Source: Bradyrhizobium sp. Leo170 (GTDB lineage: Bacteria > Pseudomonadota > Alphaproteobacteria > Rhizobiales > Xanthobacteraceae). From it: 32,798 nucleotides of DNA. The notes below the pieces were generated by a model. That model was not told the origin of the DNA, did no database searches, and saw only the letters and a program-made list of their open reading frames with translations. The stretch covers positions 1 through 32,798 of the forward strand of contig NZ_PSRR01000059.1 of the NCBI RefSeq assembly GCF_004296405.1. Direction: 5' to 3'. This document shows positions 1 to 8,352 of the stretch, piece by piece. A program made the translations under genes and the position numbers. The number at the start of each line of letters is the position of its first letter. The stretch's first letter is position 1.

Positions 1-39
1 GCCGCCCCTCATCCGCCGTGAGACGCGCGGAGTCATAGT

Positions 40-103
40 CGTGATTTGCCCGACGGGTTAAGCGGTTTATTTTTCGCTGCACGGCTGGACGGGGCAAATC
101 ACG
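40..103. repeat. 12-bp inverted repeat with 40-nt spacer
   Basis: Bases 40-51 (CGTGATTTGCCC) and 92-103 (GGGCAAATCACG) are perfect reverse complements separated by 40 nt that include a T-rich stretch near 67-75. The rest of 1-206 shows no convincing gene. It may be a dispersed rhizobial palindromic element or the terminator of a gene beyond the left edge. The pairing is directly visible; the role is inferred. Confidence 0.5.
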
Positions 104-206
104 TTGGAATCGCTTGGATATTTCGCGCTGCCGCGCATGCAATATCGCCCCCTCATAGTAAGGAGCGCGTCTCCAGACGAATACCGTTCGCGAGCACACC
201 CGCCGC

Positions 207-386
207 TCAGGCCGCCCAAGGTCTCTCCGACTGCAGCATCTTGAGTTCGGCAGCGACCTGCCGCAGTTCGTCGGCCAGACGGGTGTTGTGGATCCGGATT
301 TCCCGTCTTGGCGAGAGGTCGGCAATCAGCGTGCTTTCCGCGGCTCTGCGCTCGAGCTGCTCAATCCGTTCGTCGAGTTCATTCAT
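207..386 (-). CDS. Small coiled-coil hypothetical protein
   Basis: A 59-residue frame begins at the ATG whose complement is at 384-386 (MNELDERIEQLERRAAES). I do not recognise a family. The sequence is charged and heptad-like for the first 20 residues and again near the C-terminus (LADELRQVAAELKMLQSE), as in a short helical hairpin or coiled coil. It has no signal peptide and no cysteines. The frame can be extended upstream to 431, but those residues look non-coding and no strong ribosome site supports either start. It stands alone and divergent from the kinase gene at 671. Amino-acid composition supports a real gene; function is unknown. Confidence 0.45.
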   Translation of the reverse strand: MNELDERIEQLERRAAESTLIADLSPRREIRIHNTRLADELRQVAAELKMLQSERPWAA

Positions 387-670
387 GATGCAACCCGCCC
401 GATGCTCCGAGGCCAAGCAGCGTGGCAGCATTTTGGAACCGGCGCACTAACCTGTGCAACTCGGATGCGAATTGATCGCTGCGGGCCGATCTTCCTAGCT
501 GGACGCGCCGGTATGGGCGTCCTCAATGCGTTATGGCGGGGTTGCGTTGGGCGGCGCCCTCACGCGTTATTTCGCCGTAGTCACCGTTGGGATAGCGTCA
601 AGCTTCGCTATGTGCATGGTTTTTGCCACGCCAAATCAGGCCCTGACAGAACAGCGAGAGCCGCCGCCCC

Positions 671-2530
671 ATGAGTGAAGTCGGATCGGAATCAGCGGAC
701 GGTAGACGTCGGGCCAAGGCACCGTTGATCATCGGCGTCGGAGCGTCTGCCGGTGCGATGGACAGTATCGAGCGGTTCTTCTCGAGGCTGGCGCTCAATT
801 CCGACCAGGCCATCGTGTTGGTGTTGCAGCGCCGCGAGGCGTTCGACGACGGACGGCTGCGAGAGATGCTGCAGCGACCGGAAGGCAGCCGGCTCTCCGA
901 GATCCAGGACGGCGCCATGATCGAAGGCGGCACGATCTATCTTTGCCCCGTCGACAGGATCGCCACGATCCAGGGCGGTCGTCTTGCGATCCGCGGGGCC
1001 GCGCAGGCGCCAGGCGAACGCGCCACGATCGACAGCTTCCTGGTATCGCTCGCGGAGGAGCGCGCCGAGGAGGCGATCGGGGTCGTCCTTGCCGGGACTG
1101 GCGGCGACGGGACGCTGGGCGTTGAGACCCTGAAGGACCATGGCGGGCTGGCCATCGCCGAGCGGGTCGCTGGCGATCATGTCGATCAACTCGCCGACAG
1201 CAATCATGCGGCCGCGATCGCCGATTACGTGCTGCCGCCCGATCAGATCCCCGAGCACATCCAGATCTATGCCCGCCATCTGCGGCGGCTGGAGGAGAGG
1301 CAGGGGTTTGAAGTGCCCCCGGCCCGCGTCGCCGACAACAAGGAGAATAATCCCAATGCGCTGGTCAGGCCCGAGCACGTCGAGCGGCTGGAAAGCGAAT
1401 TGCTGACGACGCGCGAGCGGCTGCAGGCCACCATTGAGGAGCTCGAAAGCACCAACGAGGCGCTGAAATCCTCCAACGAGGAATATCAGGCGCTGAACGA
1501 GGAGCTGGCAACCGTCAATGGCGAGCTGGCGCACCGGGTCAAGGAGCTGGCGCGCGCCACCAGCGATCTGAAGAACTTCTTTGAAGGCACGCAGATCGCG
1601 ACCGTATTCCTCGACAATGACCTCAAGGTGATGAATTTCACGCCCGCGATCACCCAGGTGCTGCATCTGGTCGAAACCGACGTCGGCCGGCCGATCGCGC
1701 AGATCAAGGCGCGCATTCCGATCGAGGAGCTCTATGACGACGTTCGCCGCGTGCTGCGTACGCTCGCCAGCGCCGAGCGCGAACTAAGTGCGCCCGACAG
1801 CGGCACGCGCTACGTCGTCCGCATCCTGCCGTACCGGAGTATCGGCAATTTCATTGCCGGCGTGGTCATCACCTTCATCGACGTCACCGCGATCACGCGC
1901 GCGGAGGAGCGGCAGCGGCTGCTGCTCGCCGAGCTTCAGCACCGCGTCCGCAACACGCTCGGCGTGATCCGCTCGATCGCGCGCCGCTCCGCCGAAACCA
2001 GCTCGAGCGTCGACGAATATGCCGCCCATCTCGACGGCCGCCTGAACGCATTCGCACGGACCCAGGCGCTGGTGATCCGCGACCCCGAAGGCGGCGTCGA
2101 TCTCGAATACCTCGTCATCGAGGAGTTGCTCGGCTATAATGCCCGCGAAGGCGAGCAATTGCGCGTCTCCGGCCCGCAAGTGCGTTTCCAGTCAAAGGCC
2201 GCGGAAACTTTCGCGCTTGCCCTCCATGAACTTGCGACCAATGCGCTGAAATACGGTGCGCTGAGCCAGCCTTCAGGGCGCATCGAGATAAGCTGGCGGA
2301 TCGACGAGGCGGTCAATCCGCCACGGCTGGTTTTCGACTGGCGCGAGCGGAACGGCCCGTCCGTCGCGCCGCCGCCGCGCAAGGGTTTTGGCACCGAACT
2401 GCTGGAGCGGACGCTGGCGTTCGAGTTCAAGGGACAGACCATGATGATGTTCAATGCTGGCGGCCTTCACTGCACCATCATCATTCCCTTGAGCCGGCGA
2501 ACCATCCACACGCCGGTACTGGACAGCTAG
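671..2530 (+). CDS. CheB-like domain / PAS / HWE-family sensor histidine kinase
   Basis: This 619-residue cytoplasmic signalling protein has three parts. Residues about 18-200 form a CheB methylesterase-like fold with the nucleophile motif GASAG (Ser26) and GTGGDG (Asp146). Residues about 230-300 are a long heptad coiled coil (ESTNEALKSSNEEYQALNEE) of the kind that links CheB/CheR to PAS domains, leading into a PAS domain to about residue 405. Residues about 410-610 are a histidine kinase with phosphoacceptor His424 (ELQHRVRN), an N-box HELATNA (Asn524), the W-x-E signature (DWRER) and a GFGTELL G-box, which together define the HWE class. The CheR methyltransferase usual in this architecture is absent. 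The CheB catalytic His is replaced (QRR, Arg54, where QHM/QHL is normal), so esterase activity is unlikely. The next gene starts one base after its stop, suggesting one transcript with a Crp/Fnr regulator. No receiver gene lies nearby. Confidence 0.9.
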   Translation: MSEVGSESADGRRRAKAPLIIGVGASAGAMDSIERFFSRLALNSDQAIVLVLQRREAFDDGRLREMLQRPEGSRLSEIQDGAMIEGGTIYLCPVDRIATIQGGRLAIRGAAQAPGERATIDSFLVSLAEERAEEAIGVVLAGTGGDGTLGVETLKDHGGLAIAERVAGDHVDQLADSNHAAAIADYVLPPDQIPEHIQIYARHLRRLEERQGFEVPPARVADNKENNPNALVRPEHVERLESELLTTRERLQATIEELESTNEALKSSNEEYQALNEELATVNGELAHRVKELARATSDLKNFFEGTQIATVFLDNDLKVMNFTPAITQVLHLVETDVGRPIAQIKARIPIEELYDDVRRVLRTLASAERELSAPDSGTRYVVRILPYRSIGNFIAGVVITFIDVTAITRAEERQRLLLAELQHRVRNTLGVIRSIARRSAETSSSVDEYAAHLDGRLNAFARTQALVIRDPEGGVDLEYLVIEELLGYNAREGEQLRVSGPQVRFQSKAAETFALALHELATNALKYGALSQPSGRIEISWRIDEAVNPPRLVFDWRERNGPSVAPPPRKGFGTELLERTLAFEFKGQTMMMFNAGGLHCTIIIPLSRRTIHTPVLDS

Positions 2531-3274
2531 ATGCATCCCCCACCCGTCGAGGGAATTCTGGCGCAGCCGGTGATCCGGCGACTGAATGCGCTGCGGCCCT
2601 TGTCGGACGAGGGTGTCGCTGCGCTGGAACGGGCGATACGCGAGGGCATGCAGCATGTCGGCGCGGGCGAGGACCTGATCTGCGAGGGCGATGCGGTCCA
2701 CGGCGTGCGGATCATCCTGTCGGGCTGGCTGTGCCGCTACAAGACGCTGGAGGACGGCAGGCGCCAGATCGTCAATTTCATCCTGCCGGGAGAGACCTGC
2801 GACGCCTACACCTATCTGCTACCGGTGATGGATCATTCCATCGCGAGCCTAACGCCAGTGGTCTATGCCGAGGTCAAACGCGCGCAGTTCGAGGCGCTGG
2901 TCGCGGACGACCGTTCGGTCGCGGAGGCGTTCTGGTGCGAGACGCTGGTGAGCAGCGCGATCCAGCGCGAATGGGCGATCAATCTCGGCCGTCGGCTGGC
3001 GCTCGAGCGCGTAGCGCATCTGCTATGCGAGATCTATGAACGGTTGCGGCCGGTCGGCCTGATCGACGGCAATTCCTGCGCCTTTCCGGTGACCCAGATG
3101 GATCTGGCCGACGCGACCGGCCTCTCGGTGGTCCATCTCAACCGCACGCTGCAGGACTTGCGCAGCTCCGGCCTGATCCTGCTGCGCGAACGGACGCTGA
3201 CGATCACCGACCTGGATGCGCTCAAGAGCACGGCGCTGTTCTCGCCGAACTATCTTTATCTCTATCGGGCGTGA
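2531..3274 (+). CDS. Crp/Fnr-family transcriptional regulator
   Basis: A 247-residue cytoplasmic DNA-binding protein. Residues about 20-140 form a cyclic-nucleotide-binding-like beta-roll (GEDLICEGDAVHGVRIILSG, then RRQIVNFILPGE). Residues about 165-235 form the Crp-type winged helix, with the recognition helix near QMDLADATGLSVVHLNRTL. The N-terminal cysteine cluster of Fnr is absent, so it is not an oxygen-sensing Fe-S Fnr; this resembles the many rhizobial Crp/Fnr proteins with unknown ligand. The ATG follows the kinase stop codon without a gap, so translation is probably coupled and the two genes probably act in one stress- or signal-response pathway. Family is certain, target genes unknown. 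Confidence 0.9.
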   Translation: MHPPPVEGILAQPVIRRLNALRPLSDEGVAALERAIREGMQHVGAGEDLICEGDAVHGVRIILSGWLCRYKTLEDGRRQIVNFILPGETCDAYTYLLPVMDHSIASLTPVVYAEVKRAQFEALVADDRSVAEAFWCETLVSSAIQREWAINLGRRLALERVAHLLCEIYERLRPVGLIDGNSCAFPVTQMDLADATGLSVVHLNRTLQDLRSSGLILLRERTLTITDLDALKSTALFSPNYLYLYRA

Positions 3275-3629
3275 GCCGCGTCGGCATGCCATTTTAGGAA
3301 CCGGGAACTGGTTCCCTTCGTTGAATGGTCAGCTTGAGTATGATCCGATCAGGCTGAATCTTCACCTCTCCCGGTTGCGGGAGAGGCGGAGGCCGCCTTC
3401 GGCGGCCGTCCTTAGAGAACGCCGAAGCGGAGCCTCGGCTATGGCGTTGCGCCGGGTGAGGGCTCTCTCCACTCGGGGAGTCCCAATGCAGAGGCACCCC
3501 ACCCCAGCCCTCCTCCGCAAGCGGGAGAGGGAGCGCAGCTTCGCCGGGGCTACCTTCAACCCGATCGGCGATTGCACTTGAGGGCCGCGGCGGCCGGCTG
3601 GCCGGCGGTCCGTTCGAAAGGATACCACT
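3275..3629. other. Intergenic gap containing a palindromic repeat element
   Basis: There is no convincing gene between the Crp/Fnr stop and the DUF892 start. The gap is largely filled by the repeat element at 3361-3539. A ribosome-binding sequence (AAAGGA) sits just before the ATG at 3630. Confidence 0.6.
3361..3539. repeat. Palindromic intergenic repeat, copy 1
   Basis: The element starts with TTCACCTCTCCCGGTTGCGG and a GAGAGG arm, and ends with CCGCAAGCGGGAGAGGGAGC. Both ends are hairpins with CTCTCCCGC-type arms, and the core GGGTGAGGGCTCTCTCC is shared with a second copy at 10991-11123. This copy carries about 45 nt not present in the other, including an internal GGCCGCC/GGCGGCC hairpin. 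The pattern is that of a rhizobial dispersed intergenic palindrome (REP/RIME-like). The similarity between the two copies is seen directly; family membership is inferred. Confidence 0.75.
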
Positions 3630-4124
3630 ATGGAGATCACGACATTCAAGGACATGTACCTTGCCGAATTGCAGGAACTTGTCAGCGTCGAGCAGCAGCT
3701 TGGCGAGGCGTTGCTGCTTATGGCCAAAGCGGCCTCGCATCCTTCGCTAAGGGCTGCGTTGGAGCGGCATCAGCGGGAAACCATCATGCAGGAGGAGCGG
3801 CTGCGGTCGATCCTGCAGAAGCACGACGCCGCCGCAGAGCAACATACGGATCAGGCCATGCAGGCGCTGATCCATGAGACCGAGAAGATGTGCGTAATCC
3901 TGAAGGACGGCTACCTTCGCGACGCCGGCCTGATCGCCTCCGCACAGAAGCTCGAGCATTACGAGATCGCAGCCTATGGAAGCGTGGCCGCGCTTGCGGG
4001 CCAGCTCAACCTTCGTGAGGACCAGCGGCTGCTGCACGGCGCGCTCGATGAAGAAAAGCGGGCGGACGAATTGCTGACGACGCTTGCCAAGGGTGAAATC
4101 AACCAGGACGCGCTGGCGGCCTGA
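3630..4124 (+). CDS. DUF892 (YciE/YciF-like) ferritin-like protein
   Basis: A 164-residue all-helical protein that matches the DUF892 ferritin-like family. It opens with the characteristic TFKDMYLAELQELVSVEQQL helix and has ExxxH/ExxH patterns (LEHYEIAAYGS near residues 110-120; LDEEKRADELL near 139-149) that in this fold provide carboxylate and histidine metal ligands. No signal peptide, so it acts in the cytoplasm. Family members are linked to stress responses, but the reaction is not established. An AAAGGA ribosome site about 8 nt upstream supports the ATG at 3630. It is probably a single gene: a repeat element precedes it and 163 nt separate it from the sulfite oxidase gene. Confidence 0.85.
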   Translation: MEITTFKDMYLAELQELVSVEQQLGEALLLMAKAASHPSLRAALERHQRETIMQEERLRSILQKHDAAAEQHTDQAMQALIHETEKMCVILKDGYLRDAGLIASAQKLEHYEIAAYGSVAALAGQLNLREDQRLLHGALDEEKRADELLTTLAKGEINQDALAA

Positions 4125-4287
4125 TCGGCCGCGTGTCGTACGATGTTGCGCGATTCGCTGCCTCGGTAGCAGGCAAATTCGAAATACCCAGATGTCCCGT
4201 CGACACCAGGCGGGGTATGCTATTGTTCGGATTTGCAATGGGCGGTGCCGATGGGCTCAGTGCCGCTTGCCCAAGGAGGAAGCTCTG

Positions 4288-5574
4288 ATGCGCAACGACA
4301 AGGAAGATGCGCTCAGCCATTCGCTGCGAAACCTGCATCCCGCTCGCTCCGCCCCCACTGAACGTCCGTCGCGCCGTACTGTGCTCCGGAACATTGGAAT
4401 TGCCGGTCTGTCGCTTGCCGTATCGCCGGCCTTCGCCGAAGAAATGGTCAAATTGCCGTTTGCCAGCGGGCCGCGGGAACGGCCGATCACGCATGCTTTT
4501 CCGCAAAAAGGCGACATGATTCTGCAGCGGGTGCGGCCGGCGCTGCTCGAAACGCCGATGGAAGTGTTCGACCGCGGCGTCTTCACGCCGAACGATCAGT
4601 TCTACGTGCGCTGGCACTGGGCCGAGATCCCGAATTCGGTCGACGTGAACGCGTTCAGGCTTGCGGTGCGCGGGCATGTCGATCGGACGCTGTCGCTGTC
4701 GATATCGGACATCCTGCGCGACCTGCCGCGCGTGGAGCTTGCCGCGGTCAATCAATGCTCCGGCAATTCGCGCGGCTTCTTCTCGCCGCGCGTGCCCGGC
4801 GCGCAATGGGCGAATGGCGCGATGGGCAACGCCAAATGGGCCGGCGTACGGCTGAAGGACGTGCTGGATCGCGCCGGCGTCAAGGCCGGCGCCGTTCAGG
4901 TCCGCTTCAAGGGATTGGACGAGCCTGTCGTCCTGGACGCTCCGACCTTCCGGAAGTCGCTTGCGATCGATCATGCCCGCGATGGTGAAGTGATGATCGC
5001 CTACGCCATGAATGGCGAGCAACTGCCGCTGCTCAACGGTTTCCCGCTGCGCCTGATCGTGCCGGGATGGTACTCGACCTACTGGATCAAGATGCTGAGC
5101 GACATCGAAGTGCTCGACAAGCCGGACGATAATTACTGGATGGCCGTCGCGTACACGATTCCCGATACGCCGCACGCCAGCATCGTGCCGGGACAGAGCG
5201 GCGTGAAGATGGTGCCGATCAACCGCATGGTGCCGCGCTCATTCTTCACCAATATCACTGATGGCGCATCGTTCACCGCAGGCACGCGCGTGCCCGCTCG
5301 CGGCATCGCCTTTGGCGGTGACACCGGCGTCGCCAAGGTCGAGTTTTCCAGCGACGGTGGCAAGTCATGGCAGCCGGCCAAGCTTGGCGATGATTTCGGC
5401 AAGTACGGCTTTCGCCAGTGGCAGACGGACTTTGCGCTTGCCGATAAAGGCGATCACGCGCTGATGGTCCGCTGCACCAATTCCGCAGGCGAGGTCCAGC
5501 CGGACACGCCGAACTGGAATGGCAGTGGCTTCATGCGCAACGTCATCGAAACCGTGCAGGTCAAGGCATTCTAG
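4288..5574 (+). CDS. sorA: Tat-exported sulfite oxidase-family molybdenum enzyme (SorA-like)
   Basis: A 428-residue molybdoenzyme expected to oxidise sulfite to sulfate in the periplasm, passing electrons to the cytochrome c encoded next. The start is fixed by an AAGGAGG ribosome site 8 nt upstream. The N-terminus carries a twin-arginine signal (SRRTVLRN, Arg29-Arg30), a hydrophobic stretch and a probable cleavage after AFA (residue 50). The oxidoreductase molybdopterin domain (about 70-300) contains NQCSGNSRG, where Cys157 is the expected molybdenum thiolate ligand. The C-terminal part (about 310-425) matches the Mo-co dimerisation domain (KVEFSSDGGKSWQPA). Neighbour order, enzyme then monohaem cytochrome, matches SorAB sulfite dehydrogenase. 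A YedY-type reductase is less likely because of the dimerisation domain and the c-type partner. Confidence 0.88.
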   Translation: MRNDKEDALSHSLRNLHPARSAPTERPSRRTVLRNIGIAGLSLAVSPAFAEEMVKLPFASGPRERPITHAFPQKGDMILQRVRPALLETPMEVFDRGVFTPNDQFYVRWHWAEIPNSVDVNAFRLAVRGHVDRTLSLSISDILRDLPRVELAAVNQCSGNSRGFFSPRVPGAQWANGAMGNAKWAGVRLKDVLDRAGVKAGAVQVRFKGLDEPVVLDAPTFRKSLAIDHARDGEVMIAYAMNGEQLPLLNGFPLRLIVPGWYSTYWIKMLSDIEVLDKPDDNYWMAVAYTIPDTPHASIVPGQSGVKMVPINRMVPRSFFTNITDGASFTAGTRVPARGIAFGGDTGVAKVEFSSDGGKSWQPAKLGDDFGKYGFRQWQTDFALADKGDHALMVRCTNSAGEVQPDTPNWNGSGFMRNVIETVQVKAF

Positions 5575-5583
5575 GAGCTGATC

Positions 5584-5916
5584 ATGCTGAAATATCTGGC
5601 TGCGATCGGCTGCTTCGGAAGTGCGCTGCTCTCCTCGACGCCGGCCTGGGTTCAGGATCTGCCGACGATCAAATCGACGACGGTGGAGCTGCCGGCAGGC
5701 GATGCCTTGTTCCCCGGCGGCTCCAGCGCCGCGGCGATCAACAACAATTGCCTCGCCTGCCACTCGCCCGACATGGTGCTGAACCAGCCGCCGCTGCCCA
5801 AGGCGACCTGGGAAGCTGAGGTGCACAAGATGATCAACGCCTACAAGGCGCCGATCGACGAGGCGGACGTGCCCGCGATCGTCAGCTATCTCGTGAAGAC
5901 CAAGGGCAAGGATTGA
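5584..5916 (+). CDS. sorB: Monohaem cytochrome c subunit of sulfite dehydrogenase (SorB-like)
   Basis: A 110-residue exported c-type cytochrome. The N-terminal hydrophobic signal (about residues 1-22) ends near PAWV-QD. A single haem-binding motif CLACH is at residues 56-60, and a Met in HKMINAY is a plausible sixth ligand. Small size and one haem fit SorB, which takes electrons from the SorA haem or molybdenum centre and passes them to the respiratory chain. The ribosome site AGGAG overlaps the sorA stop region, only 9 nt separate the two genes, and a hairpin follows at 5918, so sorAB is a two-gene operon. Confidence 0.85.
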   Translation: MLKYLAAIGCFGSALLSSTPAWVQDLPTIKSTTVELPAGDALFPGGSSAAAINNNCLACHSPDMVLNQPPLPKATWEAEVHKMINAYKAPIDEADVPAIVSYLVKTKGKD

Positions 5917-5917
5917 G

Positions 5918-5941
5918 GGGCACGCGAAGAGCCGCGTGCCC
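5918..5941 (+). terminator. Rho-independent-like terminator after sorB
   Basis: GGGCACGCG (5918-5926) pairs perfectly with CGCGTGCCC (5933-5941) around a 6-nt loop, and a short T-run (TTTT, about 5947-5950) follows. It lies between the convergent sorB and lon genes. Confidence 0.65.
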
Positions 5942-5967
5942 GGTGCATTTTCCATTGCGTTGGCCGG

Positions 5968-8346
5968 CTATTTCGCCGGCTCCAACACTTGCGCGATCGC
6001 ATCGTCGACGCGCTCCAGCCAGATGAACTCCAGCTTGTCGCGCGCGCCTTGCGGAATGTCGTCGAAGTCGCGCCGGTTGCGCGCCGGCAGCATCACCCGG
6101 GTCAGGCCGGCGGCCGCGGCCACGACGACTTTCTCCTTGATGCCGCCGACCGGCAGCACCAGGCCGCGCAGCGATATCTCGCCGGTCATCGCGGTGTCGT
6201 GCCTGACCGTGCGATTGGTGAGCAGCGAGGACAGCGCGGTGAACATCGCGACGCCGGCGCTCGGACCATCTTTCGGCGTGGCGCCCGCGGGCACGTGGAC
6301 ATGGATATCGCTCTTCTCGAACAGCGACGGATCGATCCCGAGCTGCGCGGCGCGGCTTTTCACCAGTGTCAACGCCGCCTGCACGCTTTCGCGCATGACC
6401 TCGCCGAGCTGGCCGGTGAGGATCAGGCCGCCCCTGCCGGGCACGCGTGTTGCTTCGATGAAGAGAATGTCGCCGCCGACCGGTGTCCAGGCAAGCCCGG
6501 TCGCAACGCCGGGCACGCTGGTGCGCAGCGCGATCTCGCCTTCGAAGCGCGGCTGGCCGAGCACGGTCGTGAGATCCCGAGCGCCGAGCGTCACCTTGGC
6601 TGAGCTGCCCTCCGCGATCTGCACCGCGGCATGGCGCAGCGCCTTGCCGATTTCGCGTTCGAGCGAACGGACGCCGGCTTCCCGCGTGTAGCCCTTGATG
6701 ATCGAGCGCAGCGCTTCGTCCTCGATTGTCGCCTGCTCTGGTTTGAGACCGTTGGCCTCGAGCTGGCGGCGCACCAGATAGCGCCGCGCGATCTCGAGCT
6801 TTTCATCCTCGGTGTAACCGGGCAGGCTGATGATCTCCATCCGGTCCAGCAGCGGTCCCGGAACCGTATCGAGCATGTTCGCGGTCGCGATGAAGGCGAC
6901 GCGTGAAAGATCGAAGGGCACGCCGAGATAGTTGTCGCGGAAGGTCGAATTCTGCTCGGGATCGAGCACCTCGAGCATCGCCGCCGACGGGTCGCCCTGG
7001 ATGCCGCGTCCCATCTTGTCGATCTCGTCGAGCATCATGACGCAGGCGCGGGAGCCGGCCTTCTTGATGCCCTGGATGATATTGCCGGGCAGGGCGCCGA
7101 TATAGGTGCGGCGGTGCCCGCGGATCTCGGCTTCGTCATGGACGCCGCCGAGGCTGACGCGCACGAACGGCCGGTCCATGGCGCGCGCGATCGACTGGCC
7201 GAGCGAGGTCTTGCCGACGCCGGGCGGTCCGACGAAGCACAGGATCGGCGCCTTGCCATGCGGCGCCAGTTTGCGGACCGCGAGATATTCGATGATCCGC
7301 GCCTTGATCTTTTCCAGCCCGAAATGATCCTCATCGAGGATGCGCCGGGCCTCGCGGATATCGATCGGCTTTTCGTCTGGCAGCGCCCAGGGCAAATCGA
7401 TCAGCCAGTCGAGATAGCTGCGAACCATGCCGCCTTCGGCGGCGGCTTCAGGCATCCGCTCGTAGCGCCGCAGCTCCTTGCGCGCCTGGCCTTCGGCTTC
7501 GGACGGCATCTTCGCCTTGTCGATGGCCGCGCTCAATTCCGCGACTTCCTGCGCCTTGCCTTCGCCTTCGCCGAGCTGGCGCTGGATGGTGGCCATCTGC
7601 TCGCGGAGCAGCACTTCGCGCTGGCGCTCGTCGAGGGCAGCCTTGGTCTTCTGGCCGATCTCGTTGCTCAGCCGCAGCACTTCGAGCCGCTCGGCGAGAT
7701 AGCGCGAAACCTTGTCCATCCTGGCGGCGAGGTCGATGGTCTCGAGGATCTCTTGCTTCTCCTGCGGCTTGATGTCCATATAAGACGCCGTGAGATCGGC
7801 GAGTGCGCCGGGAGATGTCGTTGCCTGGAAAGCGCCGACCAGCTCGGGCGGCGCCTGCGGCAGGAGCTGGACCGCCTCGACGGCCTGTCTCTGCAGATTC
7901 ATAAAGCGCGCCTCGATCTCGGGCGACGTCGTCGTTGGCTCCGGAATGTGAAGCACACGCGCCGCGGGGAATGGCGTGCCAGGCAGGAAATCAAGGATGC
8001 GGGCGCGCTGCACGCCCTGGCAGACGATGTGATGGGTTCCGTCGGGCGCGGTGATGTACCTGACGATATTGGCGATCGTGCAGACGCGGTGCAGGTCGTC
8101 CGGCGTGGGATCGTCGATGTCGGCGTTTCGCTGCAGCAGGATTCCAATCGGCCGCTGTTCGCGCAGTGCCTGTTGCGCGGCGGCGATCGACTTCGCGCGG
8201 GCGATGGCGACCGGAGCGATCACGGCCGGAAACAATACAATGTTGCGGACCGCGACGATGATCAGCGCATCCGAGGGGATCGTGACCGATTCCACTTTCG
8301 CACCGGCGGTGGCCGAACCGGGATTTTGACTATCAGGCGACATCAT
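5968..8346 (-). CDS. lon: ATP-dependent Lon protease
   Basis: A 792-residue LonA-type AAA+ serine protease of the cytoplasm that degrades damaged and regulatory proteins. The order is an N-terminal LON substrate domain (about 22-215, starting LIIVAVRNIVLFPAV), a coiled helical region, the AAA+ module with Walker A GPPGVGKTS (Lys379) and Walker B MLDEIDK, then the protease domain with catalytic Ser696 (KDGPSAG) and Lys739 (GGIKEK). Length and the Ser-Lys spacing match E. coli Lon. The start lies 6 nt after the stop of the small heat-shock gene, so the two are translationally linked. The N-terminus is preceded by a Ser/Gly-rich tail. Bradyrhizobia commonly carry more than one Lon; whether this is the housekeeping copy cannot be told here. 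Confidence 0.95.
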   Translation of the reverse strand: MMSPDSQNPGSATAGAKVESVTIPSDALIIVAVRNIVLFPAVIAPVAIARAKSIAAAQQALREQRPIGILLQRNADIDDPTPDDLHRVCTIANIVRYITAPDGTHHIVCQGVQRARILDFLPGTPFPAARVLHIPEPTTTSPEIEARFMNLQRQAVEAVQLLPQAPPELVGAFQATTSPGALADLTASYMDIKPQEKQEILETIDLAARMDKVSRYLAERLEVLRLSNEIGQKTKAALDERQREVLLREQMATIQRQLGEGEGKAQEVAELSAAIDKAKMPSEAEGQARKELRRYERMPEAAAEGGMVRSYLDWLIDLPWALPDEKPIDIREARRILDEDHFGLEKIKARIIEYLAVRKLAPHGKAPILCFVGPPGVGKTSLGQSIARAMDRPFVRVSLGGVHDEAEIRGHRRTYIGALPGNIIQGIKKAGSRACVMMLDEIDKMGRGIQGDPSAAMLEVLDPEQNSTFRDNYLGVPFDLSRVAFIATANMLDTVPGPLLDRMEIISLPGYTEDEKLEIARRYLVRRQLEANGLKPEQATIEDEALRSIIKGYTREAGVRSLEREIGKALRHAAVQIAEGSSAKVTLGARDLTTVLGQPRFEGEIALRTSVPGVATGLAWTPVGGDILFIEATRVPGRGGLILTGQLGEVMRESVQAALTLVKSRAAQLGIDPSLFEKSDIHVHVPAGATPKDGPSAGVAMFTALSSLLTNRTVRHDTAMTGEISLRGLVLPVGGIKEKVVVAAAAGLTRVMLPARNRRDFDDIPQGARDKLEFIWLERVDDAIAQVLEPAK

Positions 8347-8352
8347 GAATTC

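Noticed and set aside
3294..3740. Frames spanning the repeat element at 3361-3539
   Set aside because: Translated palindromic repeat gives Arg/Pro-rich peptides; no sign of a gene.
4184..4218. ATACCC/GGGTAT inverted pair upstream of sorA as an operator
   Set aside because: Six-base arms 23 nt apart are too short to be distinguished from chance.
4084..4287. A longer N-terminus for the sulfite oxidase
   Set aside because: It would overlap the DUF892 gene and bury the Tat signal; AAGGAGG before ATG 4288 fixes the start.
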